Shown here: positions 41,672 through 48,185 of the stretch, piece by piece
Layout: every line of letters begins with the position of its first letter
How positions within the stretch are numbered: the first letter of the stretch is position 1
Assembly (NCBI RefSeq): GCF_022414595.1
Contig: NZ_JADWYO010000051.1
Coordinates: 1 to 48,185, forward strand
DNA from: Streptomyces sp. MUM 203J
GTDB lineage: Bacteria; Actinomycetota; Actinomycetes; Streptomycetales; Streptomycetaceae
DNA: 48,185 nucleotides
Direction of reading: 5' to 3'
Notes under the pieces: generated by a model
Told to the model about the DNA's origin: nothing
Database searches by the model: none
Seen by the model: the letters and a program-made list of their open reading frames with translations, nothing else
Position numbers and translations under genes: made by a program

Positions 41672-42321
41672 GCCGGTGCTCCTTCCAGAGCCGGGGCGGG
41701 GGCGGTGCGGGAGCGCAGCCACCAGTCGCGCATGCCCCACAGGACGAGTGCGCCGTAGATGACGTAGACGAGTCCGGAGAAGGCGAGGCCGCTGTTGAAG
41801 GCGAGCGGCACGCCGACCAGGTCGACGAGCAGCCATGCGAACCAGAACTCGACCAGTCCGCGGGCCTGGGCGACCATCGCGACGAGGGTGCCGACGAAGA
41901 TGTACGCGTCGGCCCACGGGCTCCAGGACAGCGACGGGTACAGGGTGAACAGCCCGCCGACGGCCAGGGTGCCGAGGGCGGCGCCGCCGAGCAGCAGTCC
42001 GCGCTCCTTCCAGGTGGCGAACCGCACGGCGAGCGAGCCGTCCTGGGCCCGCCGCCTGCCGAGGCTCCACTGGCGCCAGCCCCAGGCGGCGACCGCGATG
42101 ACCAGGAGCTGCTTGCCGACGCCGCCGCCGAGCTGGGCGGAGGCGTAGGCGGCGACGAGGACGGCGCCGGAGAGGAGCTGGGCCGGCCAGGTCCACAGGG
42201 AGCGGCGCCAGCCGAGGGCGAGGGCGAGCAGTCCGATGACGTTGCCGGTCATGTCGGACCACTTGATGTCCTGCCCGAAGGCCGTGAAGGCCACGGAGTT
42301 GAGGGAGTCGAACATGCTCAC
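41668..42321 (-). CDS. ribM: PnuC-type riboflavin transporter RibM
   Basis: A protein of 217 residues with about seven membrane segments. The start is GTG 42321, overlapping the ribE stop; ATG 42315 is an alternative. PnuC marks are WTWPAQLLSGAVL, WGWRQWSLGRR, WADAYIFVGTLVAMVAQARG and FWFAWLLVDLVGVPLAF. PnuC proteins carry vitamins such as nicotinamide riboside; those inside rib operons of actinobacteria (RibM) take up riboflavin, as shown in Streptomyces davaonensis. Its place between ribE and ribA, under the FMN riboswitch, points to riboflavin. Confidence 0.9.
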   Translation of the reverse strand: MSMFDSLNSVAFTAFGQDIKWSDMTGNVIGLLALALGWRRSLWTWPAQLLSGAVLVAAYASAQLGGGVGKQLLVIAVAAWGWRQWSLGRRRAQDGSLAVRFATWKERGLLLGGAALGTLAVGGLFTLYPSLSWSPWADAYIFVGTLVAMVAQARGLVEFWFAWLLVDLVGVPLAFNSGLAFSGLVYVIYGALVLWGMRDWWLRSRTAPAPALEGAPA

Positions 42322-42920
42322 CGTGTCTCCCCGCCGGTGCCGAGCATCCGCTCGACGTACTTGGCGATCACGTCGACCTCCAGGTTCACCGGGTCGCCGG
42401 GCTGCTTCACGCCGAGGGTGGTGAGGGCGAGGGTGGTGGGGATGAGGCTGACGGTGAAGTGGTCGGCACCCGCCTCGACGACGGTGAGGCTGACGCCGTC
42501 GACGGTGATGGAGCCCTTCTCGACGACGTAGCGGGCGAGTCCGGCGGGCAGGGAGACCTTGACGATCTCCCAGTTCTCGGAGGGCGTCCGCGAGACGACG
42601 GCGCCGGTGCCGTCGACATGGCCCTGGACGATGTGCCCGCCGAAGCGGCCGTCCGCCGCCATCGGGCGTTCCAGGTTGACGCGGGAGCCGACGGTGAGGG
42701 CGCCGAGGCTGGAGCGCTTGAGGGTCTCGGCCATCACATCGGCGGTGAACTCGTCGCCCTCGTGCTCGACGACGGTGAGGCAGACGCCGTTGACGGCGAT
42801 GGAGTCACCGTGCCGCGCGCCCTCGGTGACGACGGGCCCGCGGACGCGGAAGCGGCAGGCGTCGTCGAGGGTCTCGACGGCGGTGACCTCACCCAGTTCT
42901 TCGACGATTCCGGTGAACAC
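42318..42920 (-). CDS. ribE: Riboflavin synthase alpha chain
   Basis: A protein of 200 residues starting at GTG 42920, which directly follows the ribD stop. It has two lumazine-binding repeats: MFTGIVEELGEVTAV with SIAVNGVCLTVV in the first, and GHIVQGHVDGTGAVV with GSITVDGVSLTVVEAG in the second. The enzyme transfers a four-carbon unit between two lumazines to make riboflavin. The same gene is called ribB or ribC in other naming schemes. It overlaps ribM by four bases. Confidence 0.97.
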   Translation of the reverse strand: MFTGIVEELGEVTAVETLDDACRFRVRGPVVTEGARHGDSIAVNGVCLTVVEHEGDEFTADVMAETLKRSSLGALTVGSRVNLERPMAADGRFGGHIVQGHVDGTGAVVSRTPSENWEIVKVSLPAGLARYVVEKGSITVDGVSLTVVEAGADHFTVSLIPTTLALTTLGVKQPGDPVNLEVDVIAKYVERMLGTGGETR

Positions 42921-44021
42921 TCAGTGCTCCTTGTGGGTGGTGGTGGGCCGGGCCGTGATCCGCAGGTCCGGGCCGATGCGGGTGGTGTCGGTCACGTCGA
43001 GGCGGAGCGCCTCGCCGATGGTGGTGATCCCGGCGTCCCCGAGGGCGGCGGGTCCCGCGCCGAGGAGGACGGGGGCGAGGTAGCCGACGACCTCGTCGAG
43101 CGCGCCCTCGGCGGCGAAGGCCCCGGCGAGGGTGGCGCCGCCCTCGAGGAGCACCGAGCGGACGTCCCGGGCGTGCAGGGCGGCCAGCAGGGCCGGGACG
43201 GCGAGGCCACGCCCGCGGTCCGCCCTGGGCAGCCGTACGACGTCCAGACCGTCCAGGTGGCCGGCGTCGGCGTCCTCGGCCACGGCGATCAGGGTGGGCG
43301 CGGTGCCGTCGAGGACCCGGGCGCCCGGTTTCACCGCGGCGGCCTCGGTGTCGACGACGACCCGCAGCGGCTGAAGGGCCCCCTCGATGCCGCGTACCGC
43401 CAGATGGGGGTCGTCGGCGCGTGCGGTGCCGGAGCCGACGAGCACGGCGTCGGCCTCGGCGCGCAGCCGGTGTACGTCCGCGCGGGACTCGGCGGAGGTG
43501 ATCCAGCGGCTGGTGCCGTCGGCGGCGGCGGTCCGGCCGTCGAGTGTGGCCGCGTACTTCCAGCGGACCCAGGGACGCCGCAGCCGTACGGAGGTGAGCC
43601 AGGCCGCGTTGCCCGCCTCGGCCTCCTCGGCCAGGAGTCCCCGCTCGACGGTCACCCCGGCGGCGCGCAGGGTGTCGGCGCCGCCCTCGGCCTGCGGGTT
43701 CGGGTCCGCGACGGCGTAGACCACGCGGGTGACTCCGGCTTCGATGAGCGCCTGGGCGCAGGGCCCGGTACGGCCGGTGTGGTTGCAGGGTTCCAGGGTG
43801 ACGTACGCGGTGCCGCCGCGGGCCAGGACACCGGCCCGGCGCAGGGCGTGCACCTCGGCGTGCGGGCCTCCGGCGCGCTCGTGGTGTCCGGCGCCGACCT
43901 CGTGTCCTGAGGCGTCCAGGATCACGCAGCCGACGACGGGGTTGGGGCGGGTGGAGCCGAGTCCGCGGGCGGCGAGCATGACGGCTCGGCGCATGGCGTT
44001 CACGTCGGCTGCGGTGGCCAC
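42921..44021 (-). CDS. ribD: Bifunctional riboflavin deaminase / reductase
   Basis: A protein of 366 residues. The chosen start is GTG 44021 behind AGGAGG; an ATG at 44060 has no such site and would add a short tail. The N-terminal deaminase has zinc residues in GGPHAEVHALRRAG and LEPCNHTGRTGPCAQALI. The C-terminal reductase has RPWVRWKYAATLDGRTAAADG, ITSAESRADVHRLRAEADAV and SVLLEGGATLAGAF. The two reactions convert the GTP cyclohydrolase product to the ribityl pyrimidine. It is the first gene of the rib operon, 172 bases after the FMN riboswitch. Confidence 0.97.
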   Translation of the reverse strand: MATAADVNAMRRAVMLAARGLGSTRPNPVVGCVILDASGHEVGAGHHERAGGPHAEVHALRRAGVLARGGTAYVTLEPCNHTGRTGPCAQALIEAGVTRVVYAVADPNPQAEGGADTLRAAGVTVERGLLAEEAEAGNAAWLTSVRLRRPWVRWKYAATLDGRTAAADGTSRWITSAESRADVHRLRAEADAVLVGSGTARADDPHLAVRGIEGALQPLRVVVDTEAAAVKPGARVLDGTAPTLIAVAEDADAGHLDGLDVVRLPRADRGRGLAVPALLAALHARDVRSVLLEGGATLAGAFAAEGALDEVVGYLAPVLLGAGPAALGDAGITTIGEALRLDVTDTTRIGPDLRITARPTTTHKEH

Positions 44022-44153
44022 CGGGTCCTCCTGCCTCATCGGGCACGGACTCCGGGGCACTGTCGATGACGACAGAAGAAGCGGTACGGCACCTTCGTAC
44101 AGGAATGGCCGGTAAGACGTCCGGCCGGATGCCGGAGCAGGCGTGCCCGGCGA

Positions 44154-44181
44154 CCGGCAGACGGCCGACGCACCCTGCCGG
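44154..44181 (-). promoter_or_regulatory. Hairpin in the riboswitch expression platform
   Basis: A 7-bp perfect stem (CCGGCAG / CTGCCGG) with a 14-base loop lies just after the aptamer. Its arms could pair with either the aptamer end or the ribosome site, but the switching structure cannot be decided by eye. Confidence 0.4.
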
Positions 44182-44193
44182 GGTTCGCCCGCC

Positions 44194-44320
44194 GCGCACT
44201 GCCTCCCATCCGGACTTTCACCGTCGGTCCAGGAGTTTCACCTGGTCAACCGGCCACTGGCTGCGGCCGGGTCGCGGACTTTAACCGCCGGTTCGGAATT
44301 GCACCGACCCCGGAGTGCGC
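44194..44320 (-). promoter_or_regulatory. FMN riboswitch (RFN element) controlling the rib operon
   Basis: On the minus strand this stretch has the conserved RFN core in order: GGGTCGGTGCAATTCC, CCGGCGGTTAAAGTCCGCGA, the variable P4/P5 arm with GTTGACCAGGTGAAACTCCTGG (quoted in part), and GACGGTGAAAGTCCGGATGG with GGAGGCAG. The ends GCGCACT and AGTGCGC form the P1 stem. This RNA binds FMN and lowers rib gene expression when FMN is plentiful. It lies 172 bases before ribD. Confidence 0.96.
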
Positions 44321-44341
44321 TGCTGCTGATACAGGGCAAGT

Positions 44342-44356
44342 GTGCCATGAGGGCAC
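44342..44356. repeat. Inverted repeat upstream of the riboswitch
   Basis: GTGCC-ATGAG-GGCAC is a perfect inverted repeat 22 bases upstream of the aptamer, where the rib promoter should be. It could be an operator for either the rib operon or the divergent chitinase gene. No clear rib promoter hexamers were found. Confidence 0.3.
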
Positions 44357-44445
44357 GCCGGCCAAACGGGTGATCCACTGTGGGGTGACTCACAGCGACA
44401 GCCGGAATGCGGCGGAGCCCGGCCTCGAAGCGATCACCGTATTCG

Positions 44446-44461
44446 ATTGGTCCAGACCTAT
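44446..44461 (+). promoter_or_regulatory. DasR-like operator 1 of the chitinase gene
   Basis: ATTGGTCCAGACCTAT agrees with the DasR consensus ACTGGTCTAGACCAGT in its central TGGTCNAGACC. It ends at the first base of the -35 hexamer. DasR is the GntR-type repressor of N-acetylglucosamine and chitin genes in Streptomyces. Confidence 0.75.
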
Positions 44462-44489
44462 TGACGCTCTGGTCTAGTCCTCTTAGTGT
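44461..44489 (+). promoter_or_regulatory. Promoter of the chitinase gene
   Basis: TTGACG (44461-44466), 17 bases, TAGTGT (44484-44489). Both hexamers fit the vegetative sigma-factor pattern. The two DasR-like sites cover the edge of the -35 and the entire spacer. Confidence 0.8.
44467..44482 (+). promoter_or_regulatory. DasR-like operator 2, inside the promoter spacer
   Basis: CTCTGGTCTAGTCCTC shares TGGTCTAG with the DasR consensus and with site 1, 21 bases away. This arrangement of two direct repeats around a -35 is typical of Streptomyces chitinase promoters. Confidence 0.7.
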
Positions 44490-44610
44490 CTGCGTCACCT
44501 CTCCGCGGAGGCGGCCCTCCGGTGTGCGCACACCCCGGGCCCGGCACCACCAACCCCCTGCCAGAAGCCGCATGTTGTGTGAAGCCCGACTCCACCAGGA
44601 GGAGCCGACC

Positions 44611-46968
44611 GTGCTGTCATCCCCCCGTGCGAGAGCCTCGCTGCTCGCATCCGGCGCCGCCGTCGCCGGACTGCTGCTCAGCTCGCTCTCGGGTGGCGTC
44701 TCGCACGCCGCCGATCATGAGAACTGCCGCCCCGACGGCCTCCACAAGACGCCCGGCGTCGACGTCCCGTACTGCTCGGTGTACGACGCCGAGGGCCGCG
44801 AGAAGATGGGCGACGACCACCAGCGCCGCGTCATCGGCTACTTCACCGGCTGGCGGACGGGCAAGGACGGGACGCCCGCCTACCTCGCCTCCGACATCCC
44901 GTGGGACAAGATCACCCACATCAACTACGCGTTCGCGCACGTGGACGGGAACAACAAGATCTCCGTCGGCTCCGACAGCCCGGACAACGCGGCCACGGGG
45001 ATGACCTGGCCCGGCGTCCCCGGCGCCGAGATGGACCCGGCCCTCCCCTACAAGGGCCACTTCAACCTGCTGAACAAGTTCAAGAAGCAGCACCCCGACG
45101 TCAAGACGCTGATCTCGGTCGGCGGGTGGGCCGAGACCGGCGGCTACTTCGACGACAACGGCGACCGGGTCGCGTCCGGCGGCTTCTACTCCATGGCCAC
45201 CCACGCGGACGGCTCCGTCAACCAGGCCGGGATCGACACGTTCGCCGACTCGGCGGTCGAGTTCATCCGGACGTACGGCTTCAACGGCGTCGACATCGAC
45301 TACGAGTACGCGACGACGATGAAGGACGCGGGCAACCCGCTCGACTGGTCGATCTCCAACCCGCGCCGCGCGGGCCTGGTCAAGGGCTACTCGGCGCTGA
45401 TGAAGACCCTGCGCGAGAAGCTCGACCGGGCGGGCGCCGCCGACGGCAGGCACTACATGCTGACCGTCGCCGCCCCCTCCTCCGGCTACCTCCTGCGCGG
45501 CATGGAGACGTACCAGCAGCAGAAGTACCTGGACTACGTCAACATCATGTCGTACGACCTGCACGGCGCCTGGAACGAGTACGTCGGCCCGAACGCCTCG
45601 CTGTTCGACGACGGCAAGGACGGCGAGCTGGCCGCCGCCGGGGTCTACACGACCTCGCAGTACGGCGGGATCGGCTACCTCAACGCCGACTGGGCGTACC
45701 ACTACTTCCGCACCTCGATGCCGGCCGGCCGTATCAACATCGGCCTGCCGTACTACACACGCGGCTTCAAGAACGTGCAGGGCGGCACCGACGGCCTGTG
45801 GGGCAAGGCGGCCACCACCGACTGCCCGGCGGGGTCCGGCCTGACCAAGTGCGGTGACGGCGCCGTCGGCATCGACAACCTGTGGCACGACAAGGACGAC
45901 GAAGGCAAGGAGTCCCCGGCGGGCTCCAACCCGATGTGGCACGCCAAGAACCTGGAGAAGGGCGTCGTCGGCGACTACCTCGCGGACTACGGCTTCCCGG
46001 CGGACACGCGGCTCACCGGCAGCTACGAGCGCAAGTACAGCTCCGCCCTGGTCGCGCCCTGGCTGTGGAACGCCCAGAAGAAGGTCTTCCTGTCGACCGA
46101 GGACGAGCAGTCGGTGAAGGCCAAGGCCGACTACGTCGCCGACCGGGGCATCGGCGGCACCATGGTGTGGGAGCTGGCGGGCGACTACGACTGGAACGCG
46201 GCCAAGGGCCAGTACGAGCAGGGCGACACGCTCACCACGGTCATGTACGACACGTTCAAGTCGGCCGCCCCGTACGGCGCCGAGCGTGCCACCACCGACC
46301 TGCCGTCCGAGGCGGTCGACATCGGCGTGGACTTCGGGGCCTTCCCCCTCGGTGACTCCAACTACCCGATCAGCCCCAAGCTGAAGATCACCAACAACAC
46401 GACGGCGACCCTGCCGGGCGGTACGGAGTTCCAGTTCGACTACGGCACCTCCGCTCCGGCCAACGCCAAGGACCAGTCCGGCTTCGGCGCGAAGATCGTC
46501 CGCAGCGACCACACCGGCGACAACGTCGGCGGCCTGAAGGGCGACTACCACCGGGTTTCGCTGAAGCTGCCGGCCTGGCAGACGCTGGCGCCGGGCGCCT
46601 CGGTGGAGCTGGACTTCGTGTACTACCTGCCGACCTCGACCCCGTCGAACTGGACGGTGAGCTTCGGCGGCAGGACCTACGCCCTGGCCGGCGACCTGGC
46701 GCGCGGGACGACGGTGGTGGATCCCGGCTCGCAGACCACCCCGACGCCGACGCCCACCGAGACCGGTACGACTCCGAGCCCGACGCCGACCCAGACGGAC
46801 ACGCCCGGGACGTGCACCGCTCCCGCGTGGGCCGCGGGCGACGTCTACAACGGCGGCGACACCGTCTCCCACAACTCCCACCAGTGGAAGGCGAAGTGGT
46901 GGACCCGGGGCGACGAGCCCGGCACGACCGGTGAGTGGGGTGTCTGGCAGGATCTGGGTGCCTGCTGA
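44611..46968 (+). CDS. Secreted GH18 chitinase with C-terminal chitin-binding domain
   Basis: A protein of 785 residues starting at GTG 44611 behind AGGAGGAG. Signal peptide: basic SSPRARAS, hydrophobic LLASGAAVAGLLLSSL, and cleavage near SHAA-D at residue 34. The GH18 barrel spans about 72-625: VIGYFTGW, LISVGGWAETGGYF at 167-180, and YGFNGVDIDYEYAT with catalytic Glu232. Position 225 is Asn where most GH18 enzymes have the first Asp of DxxDxDxE. A beta-sandwich domain follows (about 640-705), then a Thr/Pro linker (TPTPTPTETGTTPSPTPTQT) and a CBM5/12 chitin-binding domain (APAWAAGDVYNGGDTVSHN; WGVWQDLGAC). It breaks down chitin outside the cell. DasR-like operators in its promoter suggest induction when chitin sugars are present. 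Confidence 0.96.
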   Translation: MLSSPRARASLLASGAAVAGLLLSSLSGGVSHAADHENCRPDGLHKTPGVDVPYCSVYDAEGREKMGDDHQRRVIGYFTGWRTGKDGTPAYLASDIPWDKITHINYAFAHVDGNNKISVGSDSPDNAATGMTWPGVPGAEMDPALPYKGHFNLLNKFKKQHPDVKTLISVGGWAETGGYFDDNGDRVASGGFYSMATHADGSVNQAGIDTFADSAVEFIRTYGFNGVDIDYEYATTMKDAGNPLDWSISNPRRAGLVKGYSALMKTLREKLDRAGAADGRHYMLTVAAPSSGYLLRGMETYQQQKYLDYVNIMSYDLHGAWNEYVGPNASLFDDGKDGELAAAGVYTTSQYGGIGYLNADWAYHYFRTSMPAGRINIGLPYYTRGFKNVQGGTDGLWGKAATTDCPAGSGLTKCGDGAVGIDNLWHDKDDEGKESPAGSNPMWHAKNLEKGVVGDYLADYGFPADTRLTGSYERKYSSALVAPWLWNAQKKVFLSTEDEQSVKAKADYVADRGIGGTMVWELAGDYDWNAAKGQYEQGDTLTTVMYDTFKSAAPYGAERATTDLPSEAVDIGVDFGAFPLGDSNYPISPKLKITNNTTATLPGGTEFQFDYGTSAPANAKDQSGFGAKIVRSDHTGDNVGGLKGDYHRVSLKLPAWQTLAPGASVELDFVYYLPTSTPSNWTVSFGGRTYALAGDLARGTTVVDPGSQTTPTPTPTETGTTPSPTPTQTDTPGTCTAPAWAAGDVYNGGDTVSHNSHQWKAKWWTRGDEPGTTGEWGVWQDLGAC

Positions 46969-46989
46969 CATCTGACGCACCTTCAGGAC

Positions 46990-47036
46990 GAGACCCGGTG
47001 GCGGTGAAGAACGGCCCTTGCCCGCCACCGGGTCTC
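46990..47036 (+). terminator. Terminator of the chitinase gene
   Basis: Arms GAGACCCGGTGGCGG (46990-47004) and CCGCCACCGGGTCTC (47022-47036) are exact complements with a 17-base loop, 22 bases after the stop codon. Confidence 0.85.
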
Positions 47037-47074
47037 CCGCGTGCCCGGGAGGGCGGCCGTGGCAGGCTGACGGT

Positions 47075-48016
47075 GTGACAGCGAGAGCGACCGAGACCGT
47101 CGACGAGTTCGAGAGCCACCGCCCGCGCATGTTCGGGCTGGCCTACCGCATGCTGGGCTCGGCCGAGGAGGCCGAGGACGTGGTGCAGGACGCCTTCCTG
47201 CGCTGGAACGGCGCCGACCGGGACGGCATCGACCGCCCGGGTGCCTGGCTGGCCAAGGTGATCACCAACCTCTGCCTGAACCGGCTCACCTCGGCCCGCG
47301 CCCAGCGCGAGCGGTACACGGGCCCCTGGCTGCCGGAGCCGGTGGTCACGGAGAGCGGGGCGCTCGGCCCCCTGGAGTCCGCCGAGCAGCGGGACGCGGT
47401 GTCGACCGCGCTGCTGGTGCTGCTGGAGCGGCTCACCCCGACGGAGCGGGCGGTGTACGTGCTGCGCGAGGCCTTCGCGTACAGCCACCGGGAGATCGCC
47501 GGGGTACTGGACGTCAGCGAGGCCAACAGCCGCCAGCTGTACCGCCGGGCCGCCGCGCGGATCGCGGCGCCGGAGAACCGGCTGCGGGCGGAGGTGGAGG
47601 AGGCGCGGCTGCGGGAGCTGGTCAAGTCCTTCATCACGGCGTCCCAGGAGGGCGATCTGGCCGGCCTGGAGAAGCTGCTGACCGCCGACGTGACCTTCTG
47701 CAGCGACGGCGGGGGCGCCGTCCGGGCGGCCCTGCGGCCCATCGAGGGCCGGGACAAGGTGCTGCGGTTCCTCACGGGCCCCTCGGTGCGGGCCGTGGCC
47801 TCGATGCGGCTCGACGTCGTGGAGATCAACGGCGCTCCGGCGCTGGTCGCCCGGGCGGGCGACACACTGGTCGCGACCGCGTCCTTCGAGGTACGGGGCG
47901 GGGCCATCGCGGTGATCCGGTCGGTCCTGAGCCCGGCCAAGCTGGCGTTCGTGGAACGGCAGCTCACAGAGGGCGGGCAGGGGTGGTCACCTTCGGGGGC
48001 ACCCGTCGGCCCGTAA
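47075..48016 (+). CDS. ECF41-type sigma factor (SigJ-like) with SnoaL-like C-terminus
   Basis: A protein of 313 residues starting at GTG 47075; there is only a weak ribosome site (GGCAGG). Sigma region 2 spans ESHRPRMFGLAYRMLGSAEEAEDVVQDAFLRW (quoted in part). A WLPEPV motif sits in the linker at about residue 89. Region 4 includes LERLTPTERAVYVLREAFAYSHREIAGVLDVSEANSRQLYRRA (in parts). A SnoaL-like extension follows, with CSDGGG and, near the end, VLSPAKLAFV, close to the NPDKL motif of the group. WLPEP plus DGGG marks ECF41, in which the extension takes the place of a separate anti-sigma factor. ECF41 genes usually lie beside an oxidoreductase or carboxymuconolactone decarboxylase gene; none follows within the window. 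Confidence 0.93.
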   Translation: MTARATETVDEFESHRPRMFGLAYRMLGSAEEAEDVVQDAFLRWNGADRDGIDRPGAWLAKVITNLCLNRLTSARAQRERYTGPWLPEPVVTESGALGPLESAEQRDAVSTALLVLLERLTPTERAVYVLREAFAYSHREIAGVLDVSEANSRQLYRRAAARIAAPENRLRAEVEEARLRELVKSFITASQEGDLAGLEKLLTADVTFCSDGGGAVRAALRPIEGRDKVLRFLTGPSVRAVASMRLDVVEINGAPALVARAGDTLVATASFEVRGGAIAVIRSVLSPAKLAFVERQLTEGGQGWSPSGAPVGP

Positions 48017-48117
48017 CCGGTGGCGGGCGCCCGCCGGGGGCACCCGGACGTGGCGGAGGGAGCGGACTGTGGGCGCGGCACCGGTGACGGGCGGCGCGGG
48101 CACGCCCGGGCGGCACG

Positions 48118-48185
48118 TCGGAACAGCAGCTCGTCGCCGCCGCAGTGGGCCTCGCCGCCCGCGGATACGTCCCCTTCGCGGCGAC
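48118..48185 (+). pseudogene. Transketolase fragment lacking its start (runs off the window)
   Basis: From 48118 the frame reads SEQQLVAAAVGLAARGYVPF, which matches the pyrimidine-binding domain of transketolases, where EQQ-VAAAVGL-xRG is strongly conserved. The same frame has a stop at 48085 and no ATG or GTG before the match. More than 300 upstream residues of a normal transketolase are absent. It is therefore a remnant, or a gene broken by a frameshift. The right part is cut by the window edge. Confidence 0.5.

Noticed and set aside
44617..47130. Minus-strand frame of 837 codons
   Set aside because: Antisense shadow of the chitinase gene, with Val/Gly/Arg-rich composition.

Overview
The window looks like chromosomal DNA of a Streptomyces or a close relative. 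GC is very high, with G or C in most third codon positions. Many genes start with GTG and overlap the previous stop by four bases (GTGA). Several genes are typical of that group: rbpA behind a SigR-type promoter, an FMN-riboswitch rib operon that runs on into hisE and hisG, a DasR-type chitinase promoter, and polyprenol-phosphate mannose synthase beside fxsA. No tRNA, rRNA, CRISPR array, insertion sequence or phage gene was seen.

Left part (1-16.8 kb): a minus-strand operon (4469 to 1, running off the edge) encodes what looks like a small condensin related to MksBEF or Wadjet JetABC: a kleisin-like protein, a small winged-helix-like protein, and the N-terminal part of an SMC-type ATPase. Divergent from it is pxpA-pxpB-pxpC (bacterial 5-oxoprolinase), which converges on a large fused hydantoinase A/B (eukaryotic-type 5-oxoprolinase) gene. 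That gene lies at the end of a minus-strand operon containing two GT4 glycosyltransferases, the second fused in frame to an SGNH hydrolase. Next come a HEAT-repeat gene, a candidate tiny gene ending in Cys-Cys-Cys, and an ankyrin-repeat gene.

Middle part (16.5-32.7 kb): a 64-residue membrane protein plus an FtsK-like protein with a broken Walker A motif; a MocR regulator divergent from a YczE-type membrane protein, glycerophosphodiesterase and Atg22-like MFS operon; rbpA; ppm1-fxsA; an amidohydrolase; an Lrp regulator; two small hypothetical proteins; an acyl-CoA dehydrogenase; a Tat-exported C39-like peptidase; and a uridine-kinase-like gene.

Right part (32.7-48.2 kb): a candidate free-standing small RNA with its own promoter and terminator; an EccA/CbbX-like AAA ATPase; two overlapping CNNM/CorC membrane proteins; the minus-strand operon ribD-ribE-ribM-ribA-ribH-hisE-hisG-PH protein under an FMN riboswitch; a secreted GH18 chitinase with two DasR-like operators built into its promoter; an ECF41-type sigma factor; and, at the very edge, a start-less transketolase fragment.

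The best candidates for something little described are the condensin-like operon, the Cys-Cys-Cys mini-gene between the ankyrin and HEAT genes, the glycosyltransferase-SGNH fusion, and the candidate small RNA near 32.83 kb.
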